A stretch of DNA of 64,000 bases from Streptomyces fodineus (GCF_001735805.1 NZ_CP017248.1:1178001-1242000), one strand, 5' to 3'; positions 24,958 through 33,856 are shown, numbered from the stretch's first letter. A program made the numbers and translations. The notes: generated by a model from the sequence alone, not told the origin.

Positions 24958-27294
24958 TCAGGCCGTCCACTCCACCTTGAACACCCAGACGTGCCGGCCC
25001 GCCTTCCGGGCCGCCCCGGGTACATCGATCACCAGCGCGCCGTTGGTGACCCTCCAGGTCAGGGGCCGGTCGTGGCCGAGCATGGTCACCTTGTCGCCGG
25101 CCCGGACGGGCACCGGGGCCTCGACGGTGAGCCGGGGGCCGGGTTCGGCGAGGGAGTGGATGTAGAAGGCCTCGTTCGGCCGGACGGTGAACCGCAGGTC
25201 GTCGCCGAGCTGGGCCATCCGCGACCAGTACGTGGTGTCGTACACCGCCTCCCCGTTGACCTTCAGCCACTCCCCCGTCTCGCGCAGCCGGGTCTGCATG
25301 ATCTCCGGGATGGTGCCGTCGGCGCGCGGGCCGATGTCCAGCAGGAAGTTGCCGTTCTTGGAGACGATGTCGACGACACTGCGCACGACCTCCTCGGCCG
25401 TCATGTAGGCGTCGTCCGGGGTGGCCTGGTTGTAGCCGTAGCTGCGGGGGTCGAGGCCGCGGCTGGCCTCCCACTTGGCGACGACCGTGTGGGCGTACGT
25501 CGTGTACTCCGGCGTCGTGAAGTCGTGGAAGGCGATGCCCGAGCGGTCGTTCACGGTCACGTCGATCGGGCGGGCGCGGTTCTTGGCGTGGTCGAAGTAC
25601 TCGGCGAGGACATGGAGGCTGTCGTTCACGCCGCCGATGTCGCACCAGATGATCTCCGGGTCGTAGCCGTGGATCAGTTCGAGCAGTTGCGGGGCCTGAT
25701 AGTCCCTCACATAGTCCTTGCCCGCGGTGTATCCCGTGTACGGGACCGGTTGCAGGGTGTACGGGTTGCGCGGGGCATGGCCCATCCAGGGATTGTCGGG
25801 GTTGAACCACTCGGGCATGGAGAAGTACAGGCCCCGGTGGAGTTCGGGGGCGTAGCGCCGGGACGCCTCGAAGAGCTCCTTGACCAGGTCCCGCTTCGGG
25901 CCGAGCCGTACGGCGTTGCGGCCGGAGACCTTGGTGTCCCACAGCGCGAAGCCCTCGTGGTGTTTGGAGGTCAGCACGTGGTACTGGGCACCGGCGTCCC
26001 GGAACAGCTCGACCCACGCGCGCGGGTCGAACCTCTCTGCGGTGAAGCGCGGGATGAAGTCGTCGTAGGCGAAGTCCTCGCCGTAGGTGTCCCGGTGGTG
26101 GGCGTACGTGGGGTTGGCGGGGTCCTGCATGTGGTCCCAGTACCACTCGGCGTACTGCTTGCCGACCGGAGCCCAGGCGGGCACGGAGTAGACACCCCAG
26201 TGGATGAAGATGCCGAACTTGGCTCCCTGGAACCAGTAGGGCGCCTGATGACCGGAGAGGGAGGCCTCGGTGGGCTGGTAGTCGGCGGTGCCGAGCGTCA
26301 GCGTGCTGCGGCGGGAGGCCGCTTGGGTGCCGCGGCCGACGACCGTCACCGCGCCGTCCTGCTCGGTTCCGGGCGCGGTGCCGGCGCGATTGCGGATGCC
26401 GACGCGGACGCGTGCCTGCTCGCCTGGGTCGAGCCGGCGGATGCGGGCGGGCTCGACGGTACGGGCACCGGGGACGTCGACGCGTACGGACACGGCGTCG
26501 CCGGTCAGGATCGCGACGCTGCCCGCGTTCACGACGGTGGCCTCGACGCTCTGGGCGCCGGTCGCATCGAGCAGGGAGTGGGTGGAGTGGACATCCCGCA
26601 GGACCAACGCCCTTCCCTGTGCGGCCGGTTGGAGGGAAAGCGCGAAGATGTGCAGGGAGGTCTTGCCGGCCTCGGCCGGGCTGGTGACCGGCAGGGTGAG
26701 GGCGACGGCCTCGCGTCGCGGATCCAGCCACACCTCCGAGGTGCCGATCCCGACGCCGTGCTCGTCCTTGGTGCCGTCCGGCTTGTAGCGGTAGGGCGCC
26801 GAGAGCGGTCCGCCCGCCGAGTACCAGTCGCCGCCGCCCAGGCCCGCGGTGGTGGTCGAGCCGTCGGCGTAGTGGACGGTGGTCTCGCCGGAGGCGTTGC
26901 CGTAGCTGCCGGCGGTGAGGAAGACGGCCGACAGGTACCGGCCCTTGGGCAGGTCGACGCGCTGGCCGAGCGCGACGACGTTGTTCCGGGCGCCCGCCGT
27001 CGCCGCCGGGAAGTCGAAGGTGATGCCGTCGACCTCGATGCGGCCCGCGGGGAGTTCCTCGCCGGGGAAGGTGTAGCCGGAGCCGTCGAAGTCGCCGCCG
27101 CGCGCGGACGCGGTGTCGATGCCGTCGTTGTCGTAGAGGGCGTCGAGCGGGACGGGCACCGGATCGGGGACGGCGGCCCACGGTCCCTGCCGGGCGGCGG
27201 CCCACGCGGGTGTCGTGGTGGTGAGCGGCAGGGCGGCCGCAGCGGTCGCGCCCGCTGCCGCGCCCAGGATCAGACGTCTGGGACACGTGCTCAT
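24958..27294 (-). CDS. secreted GH29 alpha-L-fucosidase with N-terminal beta-sandwich
   Basis: A 778-residue enzyme from ATG 27294 (GGGAG 6 bases upstream). A Tat-like signal (PRRLILGAAAG) leads to export. Residues ~45-340 form an extra region (DALYDNDGIDTA, GYTFPGEELPAG, NVVALGQRVDLPKGRY) that looks like a galactose-binding-type sandwich plus an Ig-like part. The GH29 barrel begins near WFQGAKFGIFIHWGVYSVPAW and carries HHEGFALWDTK and IIWCDIGGV, whose Asp is the family nucleophile. A small C-terminal sandwich follows. It should release L-fucose outside the cell, where the CUT2 importer can collect it. Typical GH29 enzymes are about 450-600 residues, so the N-terminal addition is notable. 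Confidence 0.93.
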   Translation of the reverse strand: MSTCPRRLILGAAAGATAAAALPLTTTTPAWAAARQGPWAAVPDPVPVPLDALYDNDGIDTASARGGDFDGSGYTFPGEELPAGRIEVDGITFDFPAATAGARNNVVALGQRVDLPKGRYLSAVFLTAGSYGNASGETTVHYADGSTTTAGLGGGDWYSAGGPLSAPYRYKPDGTKDEHGVGIGTSEVWLDPRREAVALTLPVTSPAEAGKTSLHIFALSLQPAAQGRALVLRDVHSTHSLLDATGAQSVEATVVNAGSVAILTGDAVSVRVDVPGARTVEPARIRRLDPGEQARVRVGIRNRAGTAPGTEQDGAVTVVGRGTQAASRRSTLTLGTADYQPTEASLSGHQAPYWFQGAKFGIFIHWGVYSVPAWAPVGKQYAEWYWDHMQDPANPTYAHHRDTYGEDFAYDDFIPRFTAERFDPRAWVELFRDAGAQYHVLTSKHHEGFALWDTKVSGRNAVRLGPKRDLVKELFEASRRYAPELHRGLYFSMPEWFNPDNPWMGHAPRNPYTLQPVPYTGYTAGKDYVRDYQAPQLLELIHGYDPEIIWCDIGGVNDSLHVLAEYFDHAKNRARPIDVTVNDRSGIAFHDFTTPEYTTYAHTVVAKWEASRGLDPRSYGYNQATPDDAYMTAEEVVRSVVDIVSKNGNFLLDIGPRADGTIPEIMQTRLRETGEWLKVNGEAVYDTTYWSRMAQLGDDLRFTVRPNEAFYIHSLAEPGPRLTVEAPVPVRAGDKVTMLGHDRPLTWRVTNGALVIDVPGAARKAGRHVWVFKVEWTA

Positions 27295-27317
27295 GAGCGG
27301 CTCCCAAAAACTCCGAT

Positions 27318-27361
27318 TCATCGGACGTCTGATGATTGAGCGGCGGCTGCGAGACTGTCAA
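27318..27361 (-). promoter_or_regulatory. promoter and operator-like palindrome of the GH29 gene
   Basis: On the minus strand TTGACA (27356-27361) is followed after 17 bases by CAATCA (27333-27338). TCATCGGACGTCTGATGA (27318-27335) is an 18-bp near-perfect palindrome around GACGTC with one mismatched pair, overlapping the -10 box. It differs from both the LacI and FadR-type operators nearby, implying another regulator. Confidence 0.55.
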
Positions 27362-27513
27362 CGGGGCTGCGGAGGACGTTACTTGACACATTGATCGGAG
27401 GACGGATGGTGGCTGAGTACCGGCCCCTCGACGTACCGCGCCCGACCGGGCACAGTTCTCCCTGCGCCTTGATTCATACCGGCGAGTAGCCGACGACCGA
27501 GCGAGGAGTGTCC

Positions 27514-28863
27514 GTGGGTGACTGGGCCGGGCGGAGCGCCGCCGAGATAGCCGCCGCCGTACGCGAGAAGCGGGTGACGCCCCGCGAGGTGGCGGCCGAG
27601 CACCTCGCACGGATCGAGCGGCTCGACGGACGGATCGGGGCGTTCCGGAAGGTGCGGGCCGAGGCGGCGCTCGCCGAGGCCGACGAGGTGGCCTCCCGCA
27701 CCGATCTGCCCGAACTGCCGCTCGCGGGCGTGCCCGTGGCCGTGAAGGACAACCTGGCGGTGCGGGGCGAGTCCCATCGCGACGGCTCGGCCGCCACCCC
27801 CGACACCCCGGCCGCCGAGGACCACCCCGCGGTGGCCCGGCTGCGGGCGGCCGGCGCGGTGGTCGTCGGCCTGACGAACGTGCCGGAGCTGTGTGTCTTC
27901 GGCACCACCGAGGGCGTGTTCGGCACCACCCGCAATCCCTGGGACACCTCGCGCACGGCGGGCGGCTCCTCCGGCGGCAGCGCGGCGGCGGTGGCCGCGG
28001 GCCTGGTCCCGGTCGCGCTCGGCAACGACGGCATGGGCTCGCTGCGCATCCCGGCCGCGAACTGCGGCCTGGTCACGCTGAAGCCGGGGCACGGGGTGGT
28101 GCCGGCGGGGATCGGCAACGGCGACTGGTTCGGCATGGCGGAGAACGGTCCGCTGGCCACGACGGTCGAGGATGTGCGGCTGATGCTGGGCGTGCTGGCC
28201 GGCGCCGCTTCCCCCCGCGCGCAGGAGCCCGAGCGCCGGCGGATCGCGGTGGCCCTGCGCAGCCCGCTCGCCGGAGTCGCCGTGAGCAGGCCGTATACGA
28301 CCGCGGTCCGGGAGGCGGCCGGGGCGCTGGCGCGGACCGGGCACCGCGTGCGGCGGGCCGAGCCGCCGTACCCCCTCTCGCTGGGCGTGACCGCGCTGCG
28401 GCACTGGACGGCCGGGACGGCGGTGGACGCCGAGGGCCTGGACCCGGCGCGGCTGGCCCGGCGGACCCGGGTGCACGCGGAACTGGGCCGGCGCTTCGTC
28501 CGCTCGGTGCGCACCGGGGACAGCCGCGAGCGGCTGCGTGCCCGGCTGACGCCCTTCTTCACCGAGTACGACGTCCTGCTCACCCCGGCCCTGGCCCGGC
28601 GCTCCCCCGCGGCCGGACCGTGGCACGAACGCGGCTGGCTGCGCAACATCCTGGCCAACACCGCGTACTCCCCGTTCACCCCGCCCTGGAACCTGACCGG
28701 CTGGCCCGCGATGTCGGTCCCGTTCGGCACCCTCCCCTCGGGCGCGCCCTGCGCGGTACAGCTCGTGGGCCGCCCGGGTGCGGAGGCCGTCCTGCTTCAG
28801 CTGGCGGAGGAACTGGAGACGCTGCGCCCCTGGCGGCGGACGGCACCGATGGCCGGCTCCTGA
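27514..28863 (+). CDS. amidase (amidase-signature family)
   Basis: A 449-residue amidase. GTG 27514 is preferred because GAGGAG ends 5 bases before it; the GTG at 27508 overlaps that ribosome site. The Ser-cisSer-Lys machinery is visible: Lys in VAVKDN and the glycine-rich TAGGSSGGSAAA with both serines. Substrate unknown; the family hydrolyses amide bonds of many small molecules. Length and order are normal. It is divergent from the fucosidase gene and probably unrelated to glycan use. Confidence 0.9.
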   Translation: MGDWAGRSAAEIAAAVREKRVTPREVAAEHLARIERLDGRIGAFRKVRAEAALAEADEVASRTDLPELPLAGVPVAVKDNLAVRGESHRDGSAATPDTPAAEDHPAVARLRAAGAVVVGLTNVPELCVFGTTEGVFGTTRNPWDTSRTAGGSSGGSAAAVAAGLVPVALGNDGMGSLRIPAANCGLVTLKPGHGVVPAGIGNGDWFGMAENGPLATTVEDVRLMLGVLAGAASPRAQEPERRRIAVALRSPLAGVAVSRPYTTAVREAAGALARTGHRVRRAEPPYPLSLGVTALRHWTAGTAVDAEGLDPARLARRTRVHAELGRRFVRSVRTGDSRERLRARLTPFFTEYDVLLTPALARRSPAAGPWHERGWLRNILANTAYSPFTPPWNLTGWPAMSVPFGTLPSGAPCAVQLVGRPGAEAVLLQLAEELETLRPWRRTAPMAGS

Positions 28864-28879
28864 GCCCCGCCGCTACGGG

Positions 28880-29365
28880 CTATTCGAGCGAGCGGTACAT
28901 GATGTGCAGCCCGATCCTGCCGTGCCGGGGGTGGTCGTATGCCTCGGGGACCGTGCCGAGGACGGTGAAGCCGAGGGAGGCCCACAGGGCGACGGCGGGG
29001 TTCGTCTCGACCACGGCGTTGAACACCATCGCGCGATAGCCGTGGGCCCTGGCCTCGGCCAGGACGTGTTCGGCGAGGGCGCGGCCGACGCCCTTTCCCG
29101 TGTGGTCGGGGTCGACCATGAATCCGGCGTTGGCCACACGGGCGGCGGGGCCGCCGTAGTTCGGGGTGAGGTAGGCCGAGCCGACGACGGTTGCGTTCTC
29201 GTCCTCGGCGACGTAGACACGCTTGGCCGGGTTCATCCAGAGCGCGCGGGCGTCCTCCTCGGAGGTCTCCGGGTCCCAGGCGTAGGTCTCGGCAGCGGCG
29301 ACGATCCGGTGCCAGAAAGGCCAGATCCGCGGCCAGTCGGCGGCCACGGCTTCTCTGATCAGCAT
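28880..29365 (-). CDS. GNAT-family N-acetyltransferase
   Basis: A 161-residue acetyltransferase with the acetyl-CoA binding motif A (FMVDPDHTGKGVGRALAEHVL) and a normal GNAT length. The region NAVVETNPAVALWASLGF matches motif B and the C-terminal strand of phosphinothricin-type acetyltransferases. Acceptor unknown. It converges with the amidase gene, 16 bp apart. Confidence 0.88.
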   Translation of the reverse strand: MLIREAVAADWPRIWPFWHRIVAAAETYAWDPETSEEDARALWMNPAKRVYVAEDENATVVGSAYLTPNYGGPAARVANAGFMVDPDHTGKGVGRALAEHVLAEARAHGYRAMVFNAVVETNPAVALWASLGFTVLGTVPEAYDHPRHGRIGLHIMYRSLE

Positions 29366-29427
29366 GGGCGTGAGTCTGTCAGGTCACGCCCATGCGTGCG
29401 GCGATCGCGAAGGGTCCGACCCGGGGG

Positions 29428-29601
29428 TCAGTCCACGCTGGGCAGGATGTGGGGTTCGGCGAGGTCGTCCTCGTAACCCGCGAGCCGGATCGGAGCGGAC
29501 CGGGCCCACACATCGAGGCTGCCGAGTTCTCCCGGCCGCCGGCCCAGGCGCTCCGTGCGTTCCTTGGGGCGTTCTTCGCGATTCGTCTTCTCCGGTGTCA
29601 C
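29428..29601 (-). CDS. 57-residue conserved-looking small protein, function unknown
   Basis: From GTG 29601, with AAGGAG exactly 6 bases upstream, a 57-residue protein reads to TGA at 29428. It is very hydrophilic at the start (MTPEKTNREERPKERTERL), then has an ordered-looking segment DVWARSAPIRLAGYEDD and ends EPHILPSVD. No membrane segment or known domain is seen. The excellent ribosome site, codon bias and compact size support a real gene. I do not recognise a function. The motif recalls short conserved actinobacterial proteins, but I cannot check that. It lies 62 bp upstream of the acetyltransferase gene on the same strand. Confidence 0.7.
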   Translation of the reverse strand: MTPEKTNREERPKERTERLGRRPGELGSLDVWARSAPIRLAGYEDDLAEPHILPSVD

Positions 29602-30008
29602 CGCGCACTCCTTATGTGTCGGTCACCCTCGAGGGCTGCCGGCCAGCTTGCGCTCCGGCACTCGGCGCCCGCTCGGGTCTGGGTGGAAGGCCAGTTCGGA
29701 CGCGGTGGCGCCGGTACGGACGTTGGGTCTGGGTGGGACCCGGGGCTGCCGCCCGTCCCCTCCAGACTACCCAAATGAGCGGGCATGCGCTCGATCGGGA
29801 GTGCAAACAAGGTGTAACTATCGGAAGTCGTTTGGCGTCTTAATACCTCCCAATATGCGGCCGTTTGCCAGGGGGCGCATCACCCGGCCGTCGCGCGCAT
29901 CACCCACTCGGCCTACAGGCGGCGCAGTTCAGGTGCCGTTGGCCGGGACGCAAGCTCGCCATGATCTGCTGCTGAGCCGCAACGGCTGACTCGCGGAAGG
30001 ACTGACGC
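29602..30008. other. 407-bp intergenic region, probably divergent promoters
   Basis: No gene is seen between the small protein and the HD-like gene. The 12-base direct repeat GGGTCTGGGTGG occurs twice about 50 bases apart near 29675 and 29725. The right half, about 29800-29870, is AT-richer than its surroundings (GTGTAACTATC, CTTAATACCTCC), as expected of promoters, but I cannot assign boxes with confidence. Confidence 0.4.
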
Positions 30009-30404
30009 ATGGAGCTGCGCAGCGTCGAGGAGCTGATGGATCTGCTGTACACCGGTCGGCACCAGCACGCGCTGCGCACCGCCGCGCTGCTGCGCCGCAG
30101 CCGCCCCGCCGACAAGGAGCTCCAGGTCGCGGGGCTGGTCCACGGCATAGGGCCGGTGCTGTGCCCGGGCGACGAGGCGGGCCGGGCACGCAGCGCGGCC
30201 GAGGCGGTGCGCCCCTTGCTCGGGGAGCGGGTGTTCCGGCTGGTCCGCGGGGACGCGGGCCCGGCCGACGACGATGTGCTGCGGCTGCGGCAGGCCGACG
30301 AGGAGAGCCGTGCGGCGGCCTTCGACGCGGGCGTCCTGGAGGACTGGCGCACGGTGCTGGAGCTGGTGGCGGCCCGGCATTCCCGGCTCGGCGCCGTCGA
30401 CTGA
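30009..30404 (+). CDS. HD-domain-like protein with degenerate metal motif
   Basis: A 131-residue all-helical protein with GGAAGGA seven bases before its ATG. The pattern HQHALRTAALLRRSRPADKELQVAGLVHGIG matches the beginning of HD-domain phosphohydrolase or PhnZ-like oxygenase proteins, but the second motif is His-Gly rather than His-Asp, so a key metal ligand is missing. It also ends with ELVAARHSR. It may be a non-catalytic HD protein or bind metal differently. No operon partner is present. Confidence 0.65.
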   Translation: MELRSVEELMDLLYTGRHQHALRTAALLRRSRPADKELQVAGLVHGIGPVLCPGDEAGRARSAAEAVRPLLGERVFRLVRGDAGPADDDVLRLRQADEESRAAAFDAGVLEDWRTVLELVAARHSRLGAVD

Positions 30405-30622
30405 CCCCCGGCCGCAGCCTGCTGACGGACCGTCACAGGACGGGTGGTGCGGGGTGCCCGAGATCCCGACGGCCACGCGTCGGCCCCGAGGGGCCGGCAG
30501 TCCCGCTGGGGTCTGCTGATGGATCACAACCATGAAGAACGCGTCTCCTGCACACCGGGCACCCCGGCACGACCGTCACCCTAGGACGGCGACGGTCACG
30601 CCGGCGACCGGTTTTCGCGGGG

Positions 30623-32125
30623 TCACCACTTGCCGGGCGCGTAGTCCTTCAGGAAGACGCCGTACAGGTCGTCGCCCGCCTCACCGCGGACGATCGGGTC
30701 GTAGACGCGGGCGGCGCCGTCGACCAGGTCGAGCGGGGCGTGGAAGCCGGCCTCGGCGAGGCGCAGCTTGTCGTAGTGCGGGCGCTCGTCGGTGATCCAG
30801 CCGGTGTCGACGGAGGTCATGAGGATGCCGTCGGTGTCGAACATCTCCTGGGCGCTGGTCCGCGTCACCATGTTCATCGCGGCCTTCGCGGCGTTGGTGT
30901 TCGGGTGCCCGGCGCCCTTGTAACCGCGTCCGAAGACGCCTTCCATCGCCGAGACGTTGACCACGTAGGCGCGCCCGCTGGCCGCCTTCTTCGCGGCGTC
31001 GGCCATGGCCGGGCGCAGGGCGCTGATCAGGATGAACGGCGACGTGTAATTGCACAGCTGGGTCTCGAGCAGCTCGACCGGCGAGATCTGGTCGATGGTC
31101 TGCACCCAGGTGTTGGTGTCGACGACGTCGGGGACGAGGCCGCCGGCGTCGATGGCGGTGCCGTCGAGGTGCCGGGCGACGCTGGCGTTGCCCGCGACGA
31201 GGGCGAGGTCGGCGACCTTCTGGGCGTCCAGTCCGCTGGTGCCGACGGGCAGCGCGGCGATGCCGTCGACGGCGCCGGAGTTGAAGGCGCCGATGACGTG
31301 GTGGGCGGGGAGTTCACCGGCGGGCAGCGGGGCGGTCTCGCCCTCGACCAGGGCCGCGTAGGCGGAGGGCAGACGGCGTACGGTCTGGGTCGCGTTGTTG
31401 ATCAGGATGTCGAGCGGGCCCGCCTCGGCGACCTGCTCGGCGAGGGCCACGGCCTGCGCCGGGTCGCGCAGGTCGATCCCGACGACCTCCAGCCGGTGCA
31501 GCCAGTCGGCCGAGTCCTCCATCGCCTTGAACCGGCGGATGGCGTCCTTGGGGAAGCGGGTGGTGATCGTCGTGTGCGCACCGTCGCGCAGCAGGCGCAG
31601 GGCGATGTACATGCCGATCTTGGCGCGGCCGCCGGTGAGCAGGGCGCGCTTGCCGGTGAGGTCGGCGCGGGCGTCCCGCTTGGCCCGGTTCGTGCGGGCG
31701 CAGTCCGGGCAGAGCTGGTGGTAGAAGTAGTCGACCTCGACGTAGCGGGACTTGCAGGTGTAGCAGGACCGCGGGCGCTGGAGTATGCCCGCGATCTTGC
31801 CCGCCTCGACCTTGGAGGAGGGCAGGATGCCCTCGGTCTCGTCGTCGATGCGCTCGGCGGAACCGGTGGCGGTGGCCTCGGTGACGGCGCGGTCGTGCGC
31901 GGTCTTGGCGGCCCGGCGCTCCTGGCGGCGGCGCTGCTTGACCGTGCGGTAGATCTGCGAGGTGGCCCGGCGGACCTTGATCGCGTCCGGGTGGTCGACC
32001 TCGATCCGGTCGAGCTCCTCGAGCACGCTCAGGCAGACGGCCAGCCGCTCGGGGTCGATGCCCGGCCCGTAGACCACCTCGTCCACGGCCTCCATGGCCA
32101 CGGAGCCGTCCTCTGTCACCGTCAT
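30623..32125 (-). CDS. SDR-family oxidoreductase with N-terminal zinc ribbon
   Basis: A 500-residue protein. The first ~120 residues are charged and helical (VKQRRRQERRAAKTAHDRAV). A four-cysteine zinc-ribbon-like element follows (CYTCKSRYVEVDYFYHQLCPDC) at about 140-160. From about 175 on there is an SDR fold with KRALLTGGRAKIGMYIALRL as the nucleotide loop, INNATQT, and a late VNVSAMEG and PNTNAAKAAMN in place of the usual YxxxK, so the catalytic tyrosine is not obvious. Substrate unknown. A soluble enzyme is likely. The combination of zinc ribbon and SDR is unusual but the frame is intact throughout. Confidence 0.85.
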   Translation of the reverse strand: MTVTEDGSVAMEAVDEVVYGPGIDPERLAVCLSVLEELDRIEVDHPDAIKVRRATSQIYRTVKQRRRQERRAAKTAHDRAVTEATATGSAERIDDETEGILPSSKVEAGKIAGILQRPRSCYTCKSRYVEVDYFYHQLCPDCARTNRAKRDARADLTGKRALLTGGRAKIGMYIALRLLRDGAHTTITTRFPKDAIRRFKAMEDSADWLHRLEVVGIDLRDPAQAVALAEQVAEAGPLDILINNATQTVRRLPSAYAALVEGETAPLPAGELPAHHVIGAFNSGAVDGIAALPVGTSGLDAQKVADLALVAGNASVARHLDGTAIDAGGLVPDVVDTNTWVQTIDQISPVELLETQLCNYTSPFILISALRPAMADAAKKAASGRAYVVNVSAMEGVFGRGYKGAGHPNTNAAKAAMNMVTRTSAQEMFDTDGILMTSVDTGWITDERPHYDKLRLAEAGFHAPLDLVDGAARVYDPIVRGEAGDDLYGVFLKDYAPGKW

Positions 32126-32237
32126 CGCGCTGCCGCTTCCCTGATCACCCGCGCAGCGCTCCGACTCGCGCCCGCTTTCGAAGGGGGAATTTTACGGAGC
32201 CCACAGCCACCCGCCAAACCCGTCCACCAGCCGGGAG

Positions 32238-32520
32238 GCCGCCGACGGCGCTCCGGCCCCACGGGGCCACCCGCACCCCTCGACGAAAAGCGGTACGGGT
32301 GGTGCGGGTGGGAACCCCACCGCCCCGCCACCACCCGGCAGCCGCCGACGGCGCCCCCGCCCCACGGGAGCCACCCGCACCCGACAACGAAAGCCGCACG
32401 GGTGGGCGGGTGGGCCCCCACCGCCCCCCACCGCCCCGCAGCCGCCGACGGCGCCCCCGCCCCACGGGAGCCACCCGCACCCGACAACGAAAGCCGCACC
32501 GGTGGTGCGGGTGGGCACCC
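32238..32520. repeat. three tandem ~100-bp GC-rich repeats
   Basis: Three units start with GCCGCCGACGGCG at 32238, 32341 and 32441. Units 2 and 3 are identical over their first 59 bases, while unit 1 is diverged. Each ends in a GTGCGGGTGGG-like stretch that could pair with the CCACCCGCACCC earlier in the same unit, so each unit can form a strong hairpin. The block fills the gap between the ends and starts of two minus-strand genes (32126-32524) and has no gene of its own. Confidence 0.75.
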
Positions 32521-32524
32521 TCCG

Positions 32525-33856
32525 TCAAACGCCACACGCGGCCAGCAGCGCGGACACCTCCACCGACACCGCGTACGCGAACCGGTCGAGGTCCGGCACG
32601 GCCTCGGCATCGGCGACGAGCCCGTAGTGCACACGCCCGCGATACGTCGAGATCGCGACCGCCAGCGCCTGGCCGGGCGCGAGCGGCGCCAGCGGATAGA
32701 CCTCCCGCAGTTCGTGTCCGCCGAGCCGCAGCCCCAGCCCCGGCAGCGGCACGCTGGTGACGAGGATGTCGAACCACAGCCGGGCCGCCTGCCCGACGAG
32801 CGGCCCGCCGAGCCGGTGCCCGAGGGCCGGGACATGATCGGCGAGCAGCGCGACGGCACCGGCACCCCGGTTGGGTCCCGCGTCCTTGTTGCGGATCATC
32901 GCGGTGCGCACGATGTCGAGGCGGCCGAGCGGATCGGGCTCGTCCACCGGGAGCCGTATCAGATAGCCGGAGAGCCGGTTGCCCTGCGGATGGGCGGTGC
33001 GCGGGCGGCGCCGGGAGACGGGGATGAGGGCGCGGGGCGCCACTCCCCCGCTGCCGTCGCCGCGCTCGTCCAGCCAGCGGCGCAGGGCACCGGCGACGAC
33101 CGCGATGAGCACGTCGTTCACGGTGCCGCCGACGGTCTTGCGCACCCGGTGCACGTCGTCGATGTCGAAGACGACACCGGCCGTGCTGCGGGTGCCGCTC
33201 GGGGCCGAGGTGAGCGCGGAGGTGGGCCGCATGCCGAGGGTGGACCGGGCGAGGGAGGCGCCGATGTCCAGGGCCCGGCCCACGTCGGACAGCGCGCCCC
33301 TGACCAGCCCGGGGACGAGCCCCGGCAGCCTGCGCACGTCGGACAGCAGGCCGCGCGACGGCTCGATGGCGCGCGGCGCCCGCTCGGGCAGGTCCACCGG
33401 GTCGAGGACACCGGCGGCAAGCTTCAGCGCGCGCAGCCCGTCGGCGAGGGCGTGGTGGAACTTGAACAGCACCGCGAAGGACACCCCGTCCTCGCCGGGC
33501 AGCACATGCGCCTCCCACGGCGGCCGGCCGCGCTCCAGCGGGCGTTCCATCAGCCGGCCCGCGTCCGCGTGGAAGTCGGCGGTAGGGGCGTGCAGCCGTA
33601 CGTGGTTCAGCGGATCGAAGTCCGGGTCGGGCTCCCGGGCGGCGCCGCCGAAGGCGAGCGGCTGCCACACGTCGCGGATGCGCAGGCGCAGCCCGGGCAC
33701 GGCGGCGGCGCGGGCGGCGAGCAGGTCGGCGGCATGGGCGCCGGCCGTGGGCGAATGGGCACCGAAGACGCCGAGCGCGCCGAGGTGCATCGGATGCCGC
33801 TCGGACTCGATGTGCCAGAACGCCAGGTCGAGTGGAGCGAGCAGGTCGGAAGTCAA
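32525..33856 (-). CDS. wax ester synthase / diacylglycerol acyltransferase (WS/DGAT)
   Basis: A 443-residue acyltransferase of the bacterial WS/DGAT family. The active-site HHALADG (His 134-135, Asp-Gly 139-140) fits HHxxxDG, preceded by RPPWEAHV and followed by GGTVNDVLIAVVAGALRRWL, the conserved ND region. It makes triacylglycerol or wax esters from acyl-CoA at the membrane and lipid-droplet surface. Streptomyces store triacylglycerol late in growth, so a carbon-storage role fits; the glycogen genes nearby are a coincidence in theme rather than an operon. Length is normal. Confidence 0.92.
   Translation of the reverse strand: MTSDLLAPLDLAFWHIESERHPMHLGALGVFGAHSPTAGAHAADLLAARAAAVPGLRLRIRDVWQPLAFGGAAREPDPDFDPLNHVRLHAPTADFHADAGRLMERPLERGRPPWEAHVLPGEDGVSFAVLFKFHHALADGLRALKLAAGVLDPVDLPERAPRAIEPSRGLLSDVRRLPGLVPGLVRGALSDVGRALDIGASLARSTLGMRPTSALTSAPSGTRSTAGVVFDIDDVHRVRKTVGGTVNDVLIAVVAGALRRWLDERGDGSGGVAPRALIPVSRRRPRTAHPQGNRLSGYLIRLPVDEPDPLGRLDIVRTAMIRNKDAGPNRGAGAVALLADHVPALGHRLGGPLVGQAARLWFDILVTSVPLPGLGLRLGGHELREVYPLAPLAPGQALAVAISTYRGRVHYGLVADAEAVPDLDRFAYAVSVEVSALLAACGV

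Noticed and set aside
24827..27610. 927-codon minus-strand frame overlapping GH29
   Set aside because: It is another frame of the same strand, rich in Arg/Pro/His with no motifs; the GH29 frame is correct.
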